NCBI RefSeq assembly: GCF_003073135.1
Contig: NZ_PGDQ01000008.1
Span: 160,946-224,945, forward strand
Length of the DNA: 64,000 nucleotides
Source of the DNA: Euzebya rosea
GTDB lineage: Bacteria; Actinomycetota; Nitriliruptoria; Euzebyales; Euzebyaceae
Direction: 5' to 3'
The notes beneath the pieces are model-generated. The model worked only from the letters and a program-made list of their open reading frames with translations. It was not told where the DNA came from and ran no database searches. Shown one piece after another: positions 21,511 through 30,557 of the stretch. The position numbers and the translations under genes were made by a program. How positions within the stretch are numbered: the stretch's first letter is position 1; each line of letters opens with the position of its first letter.

Positions 21511-24327
21511 ATGCCGAAGAGCCGAGTCCTCGCTGTCCTCGCCGTGCTCGCCTGCGTGGGTGCCCTCGCCAGCCCCGTGCGCGCCCAGGACCCACCGCAG
21601 GCGTACGAGCGCACCCCGGGGATGCTGGAGACCACGACGGGTCCCGACGAGACCTACCCGGTCACCCTCGACCACGACATCTGGGTGCCGGAGGGGGCGT
21701 CGGCCGCCGACCCGCGGCCGGCGATGGTGATCGCCCACGGGTTCGGCAACAGCAAGGACGTCGGCGAGGTCACCACCCTGGCGGCCTTCTTCGCCGGCAA
21801 GGGGTACGTGGTGATCGCCAGCACCCATCAGGGGTTCGGGCAGTCCTCCGGTTGCGTGGCGCTTGACTCGGTGGACTACGACGCCCGCAACGTCAGCCGG
21901 CTGATCGACCTGCTGGCCGCCCGCGACGACGTGCTGATGGACGCCCCCGGCGACCCACGGGTCGGCATGGCCGGTGGCTCCTACGGCGGCGGGCACCAGG
22001 GGCTGGTCGCGGCCACCGACCCTCGGCTGGACGCCATCGCCCCTGCCCGCACGTGGAACTCCCTGCAGTTCTCACTCGTGCCCAACAACCTGATCGGGGA
22101 CGGCGGCACGTCCGACCTCGAGCACTACGAGCAGGGGGTCTTCAAGTCGACGTGGTCCTCGTTGTTCACGACGGTGGCAGCCACGCAGCCTGCGATGGGC
22201 AACGGCGGCTGCGACCCCGTGACCCAGCAGACCCTCTACCCGGGCCAGCCGCCCTGCCCGGGGTTCGACCCGATGGTCTGCCCGATCTTCGCGAGCCTGT
22301 CCACCACGGGTGACGTGACCGCCGAGCAGCGTGCGTTCGTCGCCAGGTCCAGCGTGGCCAACGTCATCGACGACGTGACGGTGCCCGTGCTGCTGACGCA
22401 GGGCCAGTCCGACACCCTGTTCACGCCGGTCGAGGCCACCGCCACGTTCGAGGCGCTCCGGGCCGCCGGCAACGACGACGTGTTCATGCTGTGGAACTGG
22501 GGCGGGCACGGCTACGCCCCGCGGCCCGGTGAGGGCGAGCCCTACAACAGCGCCTACGACGACTCGCCCGAGGCGCAGGAGGCCTTCCGGGCCACGACCT
22601 ACGCCGACCGCATCGGCCGCTTCTTCGACCACTACCTGCGGGGCATCGGCCATCCCGGTCCACGGTTCAGCGTCTTCCGGGACTGGGTCGAGTACTCGGT
22701 CCCCACGGTGGGGGACCGTCCCGTCGGCAACGCCGACGCCGCCTACGCCACGGTCGGCCGCGGACCCGCCGAACCCGGGTTCGCCGGTGGCGCCGGAACC
22801 AGCTACCGGCTGACCGACGAGGGGCTCGAGCCGATCGGTGCGGGCCCCCACACCGACGACGCGCCGATCCTCTCCGCGACACTCCTCAACCCACCCAACG
22901 GCCTGCCGGCCGCACACTCCGAAACCCCCAACTTCACCGACGAGGGGCAGCCGGGCGCCGGCATCCCACCGTCGGAGGTCCCGGGCCAGCACGTCGCGCT
23001 GGACACGCCGCCGTTCACCGCACCGGCAGAGGTCGTGGGCATCCCCACGCTTCGTCTGCACGTCGCCAACAGCAACGGCCGTGACGCGGTGCTGTTCACC
23101 AAGCTCTACGACGTCGCCCCCGACGGGACGGCCACGCTGATCAAGCGCATGGTCGCGGCCAGCCGGATCCCCGCGGACCTGCTGCCCGGCATGGTCGAGC
23201 TCCGCCTGCCCGCGGCCGTCCACCGCTTCGAGACGGGGCACGCGGCCCGTCTCGTCGTGGCGACCACCGACGACAGCTACCGCAACGCCCCCGTCGCCGA
23301 TCGGATCACCCTGTCCACCGATGGGACGGTGCCCTCGATCCTGCGCCTGCCGCTGGTCGGCGGCGACACGGTCGGCCGGATCGCCGGTGACGACCGGATC
23401 GCCACGGCCGTCGCGTTGTCGGAGGAGGCGTTCGGGGAGGCCCGCGACGCAGTCCTGGTGAACGCCGACGCCTTCCCCGACGCGCTGACGGCCGGCCCGC
23501 TGGCCGCCGCCGTCGAGGGTCCGACCCTGCTGACCTCGGGCGCAGCCCTCGACCCCCGAGTCGCCGACGACCTGTACCGGCTGGGAGTCGACCGCGTCCA
23601 CCTCGTCGGCGGCACGGGTGTGCTGGGCGACGCCGTGCGCACGTCCCTGGAAGGCATGGGCATCGAGGTCGTGCGCCTGGCCGGCAGCAACCGCATCACC
23701 ACAGCAGGCATCGTGGCCGACCGCATCGCGGCGCTGACCGGGGGACCGGCACCCACGGCGATCGTGGCCCGCGCCGACGACTTCGCCGACGCCCTGGCCG
23801 CCGGCGGGCTGGCCGTGGTCGGGGGCGGGGTCGGCGGGACCGCCCAGCGAACGCCGGTCCCGATCCTGCTGGTCGACGACGCCAGCGTGGCCGAGGTGGC
23901 GCGCATCGTGCAGCGCGTGACCCTCGCCGACGCCCCCCTCGTGGTGGCTGGTGGCGCCCGGGCGGTCTCCACCGCCGCCGCCGACGGCCTCGGCCGTGCC
24001 GTCCGACGGCTGGCCGGCGCCGACCGCTACCAGACCGCGGTCGCCCTGGCGTCGGCGGCCACCGACGCCGGGGCCGGACTCGACATGCTGCTGCTCGCAT
24101 CGGGTGTCCGCTTCCCCGACGCCCTCGCGGGGGTGCCGGCCGCCGCGGCGATGGGCGGGATCGTGCTCATCGTGCCGCCCGACGGCCTGGCCGACGCGTC
24201 CTCCGGGGCCGGGTTCCTGCGGGCCAGCGCCACCGTCGCCGACCGCGCGGCGCTGATCGGCGGCACCGCCGTCCTGCCCGACGAGCTGCGCAGCAGCATC
24301 GGGCCCCTGCTGGTCGCCGAGGAGTAG
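21511..24327 (+). CDS. Secreted S15/CocE-type hydrolase with cell-wall-binding-2 repeats
   Basis: The 938-residue protein starts with a signal peptide (VLAVLAVLACVGALASPVRA). The hydrolase domain shows AMVIAHGFGNSKD, nucleophile MAGGSYGGGHQG (Ser near 157), acid LLTQGQSDTLF (about 300) and histidine NWGGHGYAP (about 333). A C-terminal jelly-roll like that of X-Pro dipeptidyl peptidases and CocE follows (about 430-610: LRLHVANSNGRDAVLFTKLY, HRFETGHAARLVVATTDDS). Residues 620-938 are three CWB2 repeats (RIAGDDRIATAVALSEEAF, VHLVGGTGVLGDAV, RRLAGADRYQTAVALA). A longer frame reaches 21466 but lacks a signal-like start. It lies downstream of another CWB2 hydrolase and shares its anchor. Confidence 0.85.
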   Translation: MPKSRVLAVLAVLACVGALASPVRAQDPPQAYERTPGMLETTTGPDETYPVTLDHDIWVPEGASAADPRPAMVIAHGFGNSKDVGEVTTLAAFFAGKGYVVIASTHQGFGQSSGCVALDSVDYDARNVSRLIDLLAARDDVLMDAPGDPRVGMAGGSYGGGHQGLVAATDPRLDAIAPARTWNSLQFSLVPNNLIGDGGTSDLEHYEQGVFKSTWSSLFTTVAATQPAMGNGGCDPVTQQTLYPGQPPCPGFDPMVCPIFASLSTTGDVTAEQRAFVARSSVANVIDDVTVPVLLTQGQSDTLFTPVEATATFEALRAAGNDDVFMLWNWGGHGYAPRPGEGEPYNSAYDDSPEAQEAFRATTYADRIGRFFDHYLRGIGHPGPRFSVFRDWVEYSVPTVGDRPVGNADAAYATVGRGPAEPGFAGGAGTSYRLTDEGLEPIGAGPHTDDAPILSATLLNPPNGLPAAHSETPNFTDEGQPGAGIPPSEVPGQHVALDTPPFTAPAEVVGIPTLRLHVANSNGRDAVLFTKLYDVAPDGTATLIKRMVAASRIPADLLPGMVELRLPAAVHRFETGHAARLVVATTDDSYRNAPVADRITLSTDGTVPSILRLPLVGGDTVGRIAGDDRIATAVALSEEAFGEARDAVLVNADAFPDALTAGPLAAAVEGPTLLTSGAALDPRVADDLYRLGVDRVHLVGGTGVLGDAVRTSLEGMGIEVVRLAGSNRITTAGIVADRIAALTGGPAPTAIVARADDFADALAAGGLAVVGGGVGGTAQRTPVPILLVDDASVAEVARIVQRVTLADAPLVVAGGARAVSTAAADGLGRAVRRLAGADRYQTAVALASAATDAGAGLDMLLLASGVRFPDALAGVPAAAAMGGIVLIVPPDGLADASSGAGFLRASATVADRAALIGGTAVLPDELRSSIGPLLVAEE

Positions 24328-24375
24328 CGGCGAGGCGGTTTCGGGCCGTCGGCGGATGGACATGGTCAGTCGGTC

Positions 24376-25491
24376 ATGACCACCGCCGACCGGCCGCTCT
24401 GGCAGGACCGCTTCCCGCCCATCGCCTACTGGGTGAAGGTCGCCGCGCTCGTGCTGCTGCTGGTCATCAGCATCCGCATGCTGGCCATCCTCCAGGGGCT
24501 GCTCATCGTGCTCGCCGCCTCGGCGGTGCTGGCGATCGGCCTGCAGCCGGCGATCGAGTGGCTGCAGGACCGTGGGCTGCCACGCGGGGCGGCGATGGCC
24601 GTGATCATCGCCATCGGCATCGCCGTCACGGGCGCGGCCCTGTTCCTGATCGTCCCCGTCGTCGTGGACCAGGTCGGCACGCTGGTCGAGACCTTGCCGG
24701 AGTACGTGGAGGGCCTGGAGCAGGACAGCCCCTTCATCGCCGACCTGACCGCGCGGATCGACCCGATGGAGCAGGTCGGATCGGCGGTCGGCCAGCTGCC
24801 GGACGGGGCGATGAGCGCCGTCGGCGGGGTGTTCTCCGCGGTCTTCGACCTGCTGCTGGTCCTCACGCTGACGCCGTACTTCGCGATGGCCCTGCCGCGC
24901 ATCAAGCGCTGGGGCGTTCGCCTGCTGGTGCGCGAGGACCGCGAGGGGTTCCTCCGCCTCCTGAACCGCTCCACCAGCCTGATGGCCAACTACATCGCCG
25001 GCAACCTCCTGGTCAGCGCCATCGCCGGTGTCGTGGCATGGATCGCGCTGACCGCCATCGGCGTGCCCTACGCGGCCGCGCTGGCCGTCTTCATCGCCCT
25101 GACCGACATGGTCCCGGCCGTCGGCGCCACCGTCGGGGCCGCCGCCGCGGTCGGGGTCGCCCTCACCCAGGGGGTCGGCCAGGCCCTGCTGACCGGTGCC
25201 GTGCTGCTGACCTACCAGCAGGTCGAGAACTACGTGATCGTGCCCCGGGTCATGCGCGACGCCATCGACGTCTCGCCGGCCATCGGCATCGTGGCGCTGC
25301 TGATCGGCGGCACCCTCGCCGGCCCCGTCGGTGCCCTCCTCGCGCTGCCCGTGGCCGCGATGATCCGGGTGCTGCTGGAGGAGTTCGTCCTGAAGGAACG
25401 CATCCGTGCGGTCCGGGAGGCCGACGCGGAGGAGCAGGCCAACGGGGGGCGTCGTCGGCCACGCGGCATCCGCGAACGCGTCCTGCCCTGA
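24376..25491 (+). CDS. AI-2E family (PerM/YdiK-type) permease
   Basis: The 371-residue membrane protein has about eight hydrophobic segments. They are arranged as in AI-2E family transporters: two pairs near the N-terminus (ALVLLLVISIRMLAI, VLAASAVLAIGLQPAIEWL), a cytoplasmic/amphipathic middle (VETLPEYVEGLEQDSPF), and a conserved C-terminal block with YIAGNLLVSAIAGVVAWIAL, DMVPAVGATVGAAAAV and ENYVIVPRVMRDAIDVSP. Family substrates vary and the autoinducer-2 name is historical. A basic/acidic cytoplasmic tail of 35 residues ends the protein. The icmF promoter follows directly. Confidence 0.85.
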   Translation: MTTADRPLWQDRFPPIAYWVKVAALVLLLVISIRMLAILQGLLIVLAASAVLAIGLQPAIEWLQDRGLPRGAAMAVIIAIGIAVTGAALFLIVPVVVDQVGTLVETLPEYVEGLEQDSPFIADLTARIDPMEQVGSAVGQLPDGAMSAVGGVFSAVFDLLLVLTLTPYFAMALPRIKRWGVRLLVREDREGFLRLLNRSTSLMANYIAGNLLVSAIAGVVAWIALTAIGVPYAAALAVFIALTDMVPAVGATVGAAAAVGVALTQGVGQALLTGAVLLTYQQVENYVIVPRVMRDAIDVSPAIGIVALLIGGTLAGPVGALLALPVAAMIRVLLEEFVLKERIRAVREADAEEQANGGRRRPRGIRERVLP

Positions 25492-25519
25492 ACGGGCTCG
25501 GCGACCGTCGGCCGACCAC

Positions 25520-25548
25520 TTCACAGACTTACTTGGATGTCCTAGTAT
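25520..25548 (+). promoter_or_regulatory. Promoter of icmF
   Basis: TTCACA (25520-25525) and TAGTAT (25543-25548) are separated by exactly 17 bp. This is among the best -35/-10 pairs of the window, with a leader of about 40 nt before the GTG at 25592. Confidence 0.65.
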
Positions 25549-25559
25549 CGGACTTCCAA
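25531..25559. promoter_or_regulatory. Palindromic operator over the icmF -10 box
   Basis: TTGGATGTCC (25533-25542) and GGACTTCCAA (25550-25559) form an inverted repeat with one mismatch around a 7-nt loop that is essentially the -10 box. An overlapping 16-bp palindrome, ACTTGGATGTCCTAGT (25531-25546), is also possible. The MarR regulator encoded right after icmF is the natural candidate to bind here. Confidence 0.6.
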
Positions 25560-25591
25560 CCGCTGTGTCCCCTTCCCAGGCTGGAGCCGCC

Positions 25592-28500
25592 GTGAGCACC
25601 GAGTCGTCCCTGCACGTCCCCACCAACCCCGTCCGGATCGTGACCGCCGGGTCGCTGTTCGACGGGCACGACGCCGCGATCAACATCATGCGACGGCTGC
25701 TGCAGTCGCAGGGTGCGGAGGTCATCCACCTCGGCCACGACCGCTCCGTCGCCGAGGTCGTCACCGCCGCGATCCAGGAGGACGCCCAGGGGGTCGCCGT
25801 CAGCTCCTACCAGGGCGGGCACGTCGAGTACTTCACCTACCTGCGCGAGCTGCTCGACGAGAAGGGCGCCACCCACGTCCGCGTCTACGGCGGTGGCGGC
25901 GGGACGATCGTGCCGGCAGAGATCGAGCTGCTGCACTCCCGCGGCATCGACCGCATCTTCTCCCCGGGCGACGGGCAGGAGCTGGGGCTGCCCGGGATGA
26001 TCAACCAGATCATCCGGACCTGCGACGTGTCGTTGTCGTCGGGTGAGGAGCCCAGCGCCGACGCCGTGCAGACCGGCGACGAGACCGCCATCGGTCGGCT
26101 GATCACCCGCATCCAGGACGGGCAGGTGCCGACGTGGCTGCCCGAGGCCGCAGCCGCGCGCACCGTGCCGGTGCTGGGCATCACGGGGACCGGCGGCGCG
26201 GGCAAGTCCTCGCTGACCGACGAGCTGGTCCGTCGCATCCGCCGTGACCACGAGGACAAGCTGCGGGTGGCCGTGCTGGCCATCGACCCGTCGCGTCGTC
26301 GTGGTGGCGGGGCGCTGCTGGGCGACCGCATCCGCATGAACACCGTCGAGCCGGGGCTGGTCTTCTTCCGCTCCCTCGCCACCCGCACGCCGGGCGCGGA
26401 GGTGCCCGACAACCTCGACGCCGTCATCGACGCCTGCAAGGCCGGTGGCTTCGACCTGGTCATCGTCGAGACCCCCGGCATCGGCCAGGGCAACGCCGCC
26501 ATCACCGACCACGTCGACGTGTCGATGTACGTCATGACCCCCGAGTTCGGCGCGGCCAGCCAGCTGGAGAAGATCGACATGCTCGACTTCGCCGACGTCG
26601 TGGCCATCAACAAGTTCGAGCGTCGCGGCGCCGAGGACGCCATGCGCGACGTGGCCCGCCAGATGGTCCGCAACCGCCAGGCGTTCGGCACCCCGTGGGA
26701 GGAGATGCCCGTCTTCGGCACCTCCGCCGCCCGCTTCGACGACGACGGCGTGACCGCCCTGTACCAGGAGCTGAAGGCCCTGCTGACCCCGAAGGGCCTG
26801 CCGGAGGGTGGGGGTGCGCTGCCCCGGGTCGACGTGCGCCACTCCTCGCACCTGTCGGTCATCGTGCCGGGCGAGCGGGAGCGGTACCTCGCCGACATCG
26901 CCTCGACGGTCCGCAGCTACCACGCCATGACCGAGGAGCAGGCCGTGCTGGCCGGCAAGCTGCAGGCCGCCCAGCGGACCAGCCGGATGCTGGAAGCCGG
27001 CGACGCGGCCGACGCCGTCGACGCGCTGGTCGACGAGCTCGAGGGCCAGATGGACCCCGAGGTCCACACGCTGCTGGACTCGTGGACGCAGACGGTCGAG
27101 GACTACTCGGGCGAGGAGATCACCTTCACCGTCCGCGGCAAGCAGATCAGCGCCCCCGCCACCCGCGAGACGTTGTCGGGCTCGAAGGTGCGCCGCGTCG
27201 CTCTGCCGCGGACCACCGAGAAGGCCGAGCTCGTCCGGTTCCTGCGGCGCGAGAACCTGCCCGGCCACTTCCCCTACACCGCCGGGGTGTTCCCGCTGAA
27301 GCGCGACGGCGAGGCGCCCGCCCGCATGTTCGCCGGCGAGGGCGACCCGTTCCGCACCAACCGCCGGTTCCACCTGCTGGCCGAGGGACAGCCGGCCACC
27401 CGCCTGTCCACGGCGTTCGACTCCGTGACCCTCTACGGCCGTGACCCCGACGAACGTCCCGACATCTACGGCAAGGTCGGCACCTCGGGTGTGTCGATCG
27501 CGACGCTGGACGACATGAAGGAGCTGTACAAGGGCTTCGACCTGTGCGACCCGACGACGTCGGTGTCGATGACGATCAACGGGCCGGCCCCGACGATCCT
27601 GGCGTTCTTCCTCAACACCGCCCTGGATCAGCAGGTCGATCGGTTCGTGGAGCGGGAAGGGCGCCAGCCCACGGAGGAGGAGATGGCGGGCATCCGCGCC
27701 CACACGTTCTCCTCGGTCCGCGGCACGGTGCAGGCCGACATCCTCAAGGAGGACCAGGGGCAGAACACCTGCATCTTCTCCACCGAGTTCAGCCTGCGCT
27801 GCATGGCCGACATCCAGGAGTGGTTCATCGACCACGACGTCCGCAACTTCTACTCGGTCTCCATCAGCGGGTACCACATCGCCGAGGCGGGGGCGAACCC
27901 CATCAGCCAGCTGGCGTTCACCCTGTCCAACGGCTTCACCTACGTCGAGTCCTACCTGGCCCGCGGCATGGACATCGACGACTTCGCGCCGAACCTGTCG
28001 TTCTTCTTCTCCAACGGCATGGACGCGGAGTACACGGTGCTGGGCCGTGTGGCCCGTCGCATCTGGGCGGTCGCGATGAAGGAGCGGTACGGGGCCAACG
28101 AGCGGTCGCAGAAGCTGAAGTACCACGTGCAGACCTCCGGCCGGTCGCTGCACGCCCAGGAGATGCACTTCAACGACATCCGCACGACGCTGCAGGCGCT
28201 GTGCGCGATCTACGACAACACCAACTCGCTGCACACCAACGCCTACGACGAGGCCATCACGACCCCCACGACGGAGTCGGTGCGCCGGGCGCTGGCCATC
28301 CAGATGATCATCGACCAGGAATGGGGCCTGGCGAAGAACGAGAACCCGCTGCAGGGCTCGTGGATCGTCGAGGAGCTGACCGACCTGGTCGAGGAGGCCG
28401 TGCTCAAGGAGTTCGAGGCCATCTCCAACCGTGGCGGCGTGCTCGGGGCGATGGAAACCGGCTACCAGCGCGGCAAGATCCAGGACGAGTCGATGAAGTA

Positions 28501-28822
28501 CGAGCACCGCAAGCACGACGGCTCGTTGCCCATCATCGGGGTCAACACCTTCCTGCCGCCCAAGGGCGAGGAGGAGGACCTGCCGGAGGTCGAGCTGGCC
28601 CGGGCGACGGAGGAGGAGAAGGCCTCGCAGCTGCGTCGTGTCCAGGAGTGGACGGCCAGCCACCGGTCGGCGGCCGACGCGGCGCTGGCCCGCCTGCAGG
28701 AGGTCGCGACGTCCGACGGCAACACCTTCGAGGCGCTGATGGACGCCGCCCGCGTGTGTTCGCTCGGCCAGATCACCGAGGCGTTCTTCGAGGTCGGCGG
28801 GCAGTACCGCCGCAACGTCTGA
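25592..28822 (+). CDS. icmF: Fused isobutyryl-CoA mutase (IcmF): B12 domain, G-protein chaperone and mutase in one chain
   Basis: The 1076-residue protein contains, in order: a cobalamin-binding domain (about 1-140) with the His ligand in LFDGHDAAINIM; a MeaB-like GTPase domain with P-loop GITGTGGAGKSS (about 195-206) and switch-like IVETPGIGQGNAAIT; a linker; and a methylmalonyl/isobutyryl-CoA mutase barrel (about 480-1076) including GKVGTSGVSIATLDDMKELY, QNTCIFSTEFSLRCM and SISGYHIAEAGANPISQLAF. It isomerises isobutyryl-CoA/n-butyryl-CoA and related acyl-CoAs using adenosylcobalamin, and its own chaperone domain loads the cofactor. Length fits the family. A MarR gene follows 7 nt downstream. 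Confidence 0.95.
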   Translation: MSTESSLHVPTNPVRIVTAGSLFDGHDAAINIMRRLLQSQGAEVIHLGHDRSVAEVVTAAIQEDAQGVAVSSYQGGHVEYFTYLRELLDEKGATHVRVYGGGGGTIVPAEIELLHSRGIDRIFSPGDGQELGLPGMINQIIRTCDVSLSSGEEPSADAVQTGDETAIGRLITRIQDGQVPTWLPEAAAARTVPVLGITGTGGAGKSSLTDELVRRIRRDHEDKLRVAVLAIDPSRRRGGGALLGDRIRMNTVEPGLVFFRSLATRTPGAEVPDNLDAVIDACKAGGFDLVIVETPGIGQGNAAITDHVDVSMYVMTPEFGAASQLEKIDMLDFADVVAINKFERRGAEDAMRDVARQMVRNRQAFGTPWEEMPVFGTSAARFDDDGVTALYQELKALLTPKGLPEGGGALPRVDVRHSSHLSVIVPGERERYLADIASTVRSYHAMTEEQAVLAGKLQAAQRTSRMLEAGDAADAVDALVDELEGQMDPEVHTLLDSWTQTVEDYSGEEITFTVRGKQISAPATRETLSGSKVRRVALPRTTEKAELVRFLRRENLPGHFPYTAGVFPLKRDGEAPARMFAGEGDPFRTNRRFHLLAEGQPATRLSTAFDSVTLYGRDPDERPDIYGKVGTSGVSIATLDDMKELYKGFDLCDPTTSVSMTINGPAPTILAFFLNTALDQQVDRFVEREGRQPTEEEMAGIRAHTFSSVRGTVQADILKEDQGQNTCIFSTEFSLRCMADIQEWFIDHDVRNFYSVSISGYHIAEAGANPISQLAFTLSNGFTYVESYLARGMDIDDFAPNLSFFFSNGMDAEYTVLGRVARRIWAVAMKERYGANERSQKLKYHVQTSGRSLHAQEMHFNDIRTTLQALCAIYDNTNSLHTNAYDEAITTPTTESVRRALAIQMIIDQEWGLAKNENPLQGSWIVEELTDLVEEAVLKEFEAISNRGGVLGAMETGYQRGKIQDESMKYEHRKHDGSLPIIGVNTFLPPKGEEEDLPEVELARATEEEKASQLRRVQEWTASHRSAADAALARLQEVATSDGNTFEALMDAARVCSLGQITEAFFEVGGQYRRNV

Positions 28823-28829
28823 CCCTCCG

Positions 28830-29306
28830 GTGGACGCCGACTTCGACCCGATCCGGGAAGCCCATCGTCGATGGGTCGAGCACGGCTGGGCCGACGCCGC
28901 CGACGGCATGGCGCTGGTCACCTCCATCACGCGAGTGCAGGCGGTCTTCCAGCAGCGCATCGACGGGCTGCTGAAGCCCTTCGACCTGACGTTCGCCCGC
29001 TACGAGGTCCTGCAGCTGCTGTCGTTCAGCCGGACCGGGTCGTTGCCCATGGGGGCGATCGGTCGGCGACTGCAGGTCCACCCGACCTCGGTGACATCGG
29101 CCATCGACCGGCTGGAGCGGCAGGGCTTCGTCGTCCGGGAGGACCATCCGACCGACCGGCGCGCCAAGCTGGCCACATTGACCGAGGAGGGACGGGCCGT
29201 CGTCAAGCAGGCGACGGCCGTCCTGAACGAGCAGGTCTTCAGCGACCCGGGTGTCGACCCGGCGGCCGTCACCGAGCTTGTCGACCTGCTTGCCGACATC
29301 CGCTGA
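28830..29306 (+). CDS. MarR-family transcriptional regulator
   Basis: The 158-residue protein is a typical MarR factor. It has a helical dimerisation start (ALVTSITRVQAVFQQRIDGL), the winged helix LTFARYEVLQLLSFSRTGSL, the recognition helix HPTSVTSAIDRLERQGFVVR, and the wing EDHPTDRRAKLATLTEEGRA. MarR dimers bind palindromes and release them on small-molecule binding. It starts at a GTG 7 nt after the icmF stop and is surely co-transcribed, so autoregulation through the palindrome at 25531-25559 is likely. An acyl-CoA or a related acid as ligand is inference. Confidence 0.88.
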   Translation: MDADFDPIREAHRRWVEHGWADAADGMALVTSITRVQAVFQQRIDGLLKPFDLTFARYEVLQLLSFSRTGSLPMGAIGRRLQVHPTSVTSAIDRLERQGFVVREDHPTDRRAKLATLTEEGRAVVKQATAVLNEQVFSDPGVDPAAVTELVDLLADIR

Positions 29307-29342
29307 CGTTCCGAACGTCCCGGCGCGGGGCAGCATCGCCGC

Positions 29343-29444
29343 ATGTTCGTCTTCTTCTCCAACAAGCTCGGCTGCACCGGGTCCATCCTGGTCTCGATCG
29401 TCGCGTCGGCCGTGCTGATCCTGCTGCTGCGGTCCTGCAGCTGA
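29343..29444 (+). CDS. 33-residue single-helix membrane peptide
   Basis: The product starts MFVFFSNKLGCTGSILVSI and ends LILLLLRSCS-like (…VLILLLLRSCS in outline): a short polar head, one transmembrane helix and a basic/cysteine end. Very similar tiny proteins beginning MFVFFSN(K/R)LGC occur next to many actinobacterial genes as far as I recall, which argues for a real gene. It is 36 nt downstream of the marR stop on the same strand. Function is unknown; it may belong to the small regulatory membrane proteins. Confidence 0.6.
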   Translation: MFVFFSNKLGCTGSILVSIVASAVLILLLRSCS

Positions 29445-29480
29445 GCGACACGGCAGGCGACGAGGCCTTCGTACAGCTGA

Positions 29481-30377
29481 TCAGTCCTCGTCGGGCCGGA
29501 TCCGGCGGCGGTAGTCCGACCCCTTGATGGTCATGGCGGTGCGACGACGCCGTTCGATGTGGGGGCGGCCGACCTGCACGAGGCGCAACAGGGTGACCAG
29601 GCCGAGGCCGCCCAGCATGTTGCCGAGGACGGCGTAGGACGACAGCTGCAGCCAGTCCCAGTAGCCGTAGCCGGTCCCACCCACCTGGAGCGCCGCGAAC
29701 ATCTTGATGGAGATGACGACGACGTGGTTCATGTGGGTCGAGCCGAGGATGAAGCCGAAGGCGATGACCGACACGAGCCGGCCGCCCTCGGTCTCGGCGT
29801 TGCGGACCATCCAGGTCATGAGGGTGATGGCCGCACCGGCCAGCACGGCCAGCATGAACGACTCCAGCGACAGGGCACGGCTCATGATCGACTCGCCGCG
29901 CTCCATCGCGATGGGGTGCAGGTCGGGGTAGGCGATCATCACCATCGCGGCGATCAGCCAGCCACCGGCGAGGTTCGTGGTGTACGTGCCGGCCCACAGC
30001 CGCCCGAGCTGTCGCAGGCTGGCCTTGCGGGTGATCACCGTGGTCACGGGAACCAGGAAGTTCTCGGTGAACAGCTCGGAGCGCCCGAGGTGGATGGCGA
30101 TGAAGCCGATGGTGAACGCCAGGCCACCGAGCAGCTCCGACCCCGTCTCGTGCTCCACGAACAGCAGGGCCAGCACACCGAACCCGACGTCCAGCCCGGC
30201 CATGAACCCGGTCGCGAGCAGGTTGCCGATCGGGCGGTTCAGCCGGCCCGCGCCCTCCTCGACGCTGCGGTCGAAGCTGGCGTTCAGCTCGCCGGACTCG
30301 TCGGCGTGCAACCGTTCGCCTCGCGACGGGTTGGGGTCCTTCGCCTCCTCGACGGTCAGGTCGGCGGCAGCGGCCAT
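29481..30377 (-). CDS. Formate/nitrite transporter (FNT) family channel
   Basis: The 298-residue protein has an N-terminal hydrophilic stretch of about 55 residues and then six hydrophobic segments in FNT arrangement: AGLDVGFGVLALLFV, GFIAIHLGRSELFTENFLVP, the loop WAGTYTTNLAGGWLIAAMV, and the second half with AFGFILGSTHMNHVVVIS. FNT channels pass formate, nitrite, hydrosulfide or small weak acids. The central histidine usually found in the second half is present in STHMNH. No formate or nitrite enzyme gene adjoins it, so the substrate cannot be named. Confidence 0.82.
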   Translation of the reverse strand: MAAAADLTVEEAKDPNPSRGERLHADESGELNASFDRSVEEGAGRLNRPIGNLLATGFMAGLDVGFGVLALLFVEHETGSELLGGLAFTIGFIAIHLGRSELFTENFLVPVTTVITRKASLRQLGRLWAGTYTTNLAGGWLIAAMVMIAYPDLHPIAMERGESIMSRALSLESFMLAVLAGAAITLMTWMVRNAETEGGRLVSVIAFGFILGSTHMNHVVVISIKMFAALQVGGTGYGYWDWLQLSSYAVLGNMLGGLGLVTLLRLVQVGRPHIERRRRTAMTIKGSDYRRRIRPDED

Positions 30378-30397
30378 GGGGATGTCCTATCGGGTCG

Positions 30398-30420
30398 GGC
30401 CCCGCCGTGTCGGCGGGGTC
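30398..30420 (-). terminator. GC hairpin between the EamA and FNT genes
   Basis: CCCCGCCG (30400-30407) pairs with CGGCGGGG (30411-30418) around TGT, extendable by two further pairs. It lies 20 nt upstream of the FNT start on the reverse strand and 138 nt after the EamA stop, so it could end EamA transcripts or shape the FNT leader. Confidence 0.45.
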
Positions 30421-30557
30421 TGCTCCGAGGAGTTCCCAGAAACGGCCCACCTCATCCCTGTCCACCGGGACGGCTCGGCCACGCCCGTGGCCACCGGCCC
30501 GATCGGGGCCCACCCCACCCCATCGTGGGTATCGGCACGATCAGCCCCCAAAGAGGG

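Noticed and set aside
22072..25764. Very long reverse-strand open frame of over 1200 codons
   Set aside because: It lies opposite the CocE-like, AI-2E and icmF genes, whose motifs are clear, and its translation is Gly/Asp/Val/His-rich with no domain. It is a GC-driven shadow frame.
25529..28960. Long reverse-strand open frame over icmF
   Set aside because: icmF is complete and conserved on the forward strand; the antisense translation is low-complexity and shows no motif.
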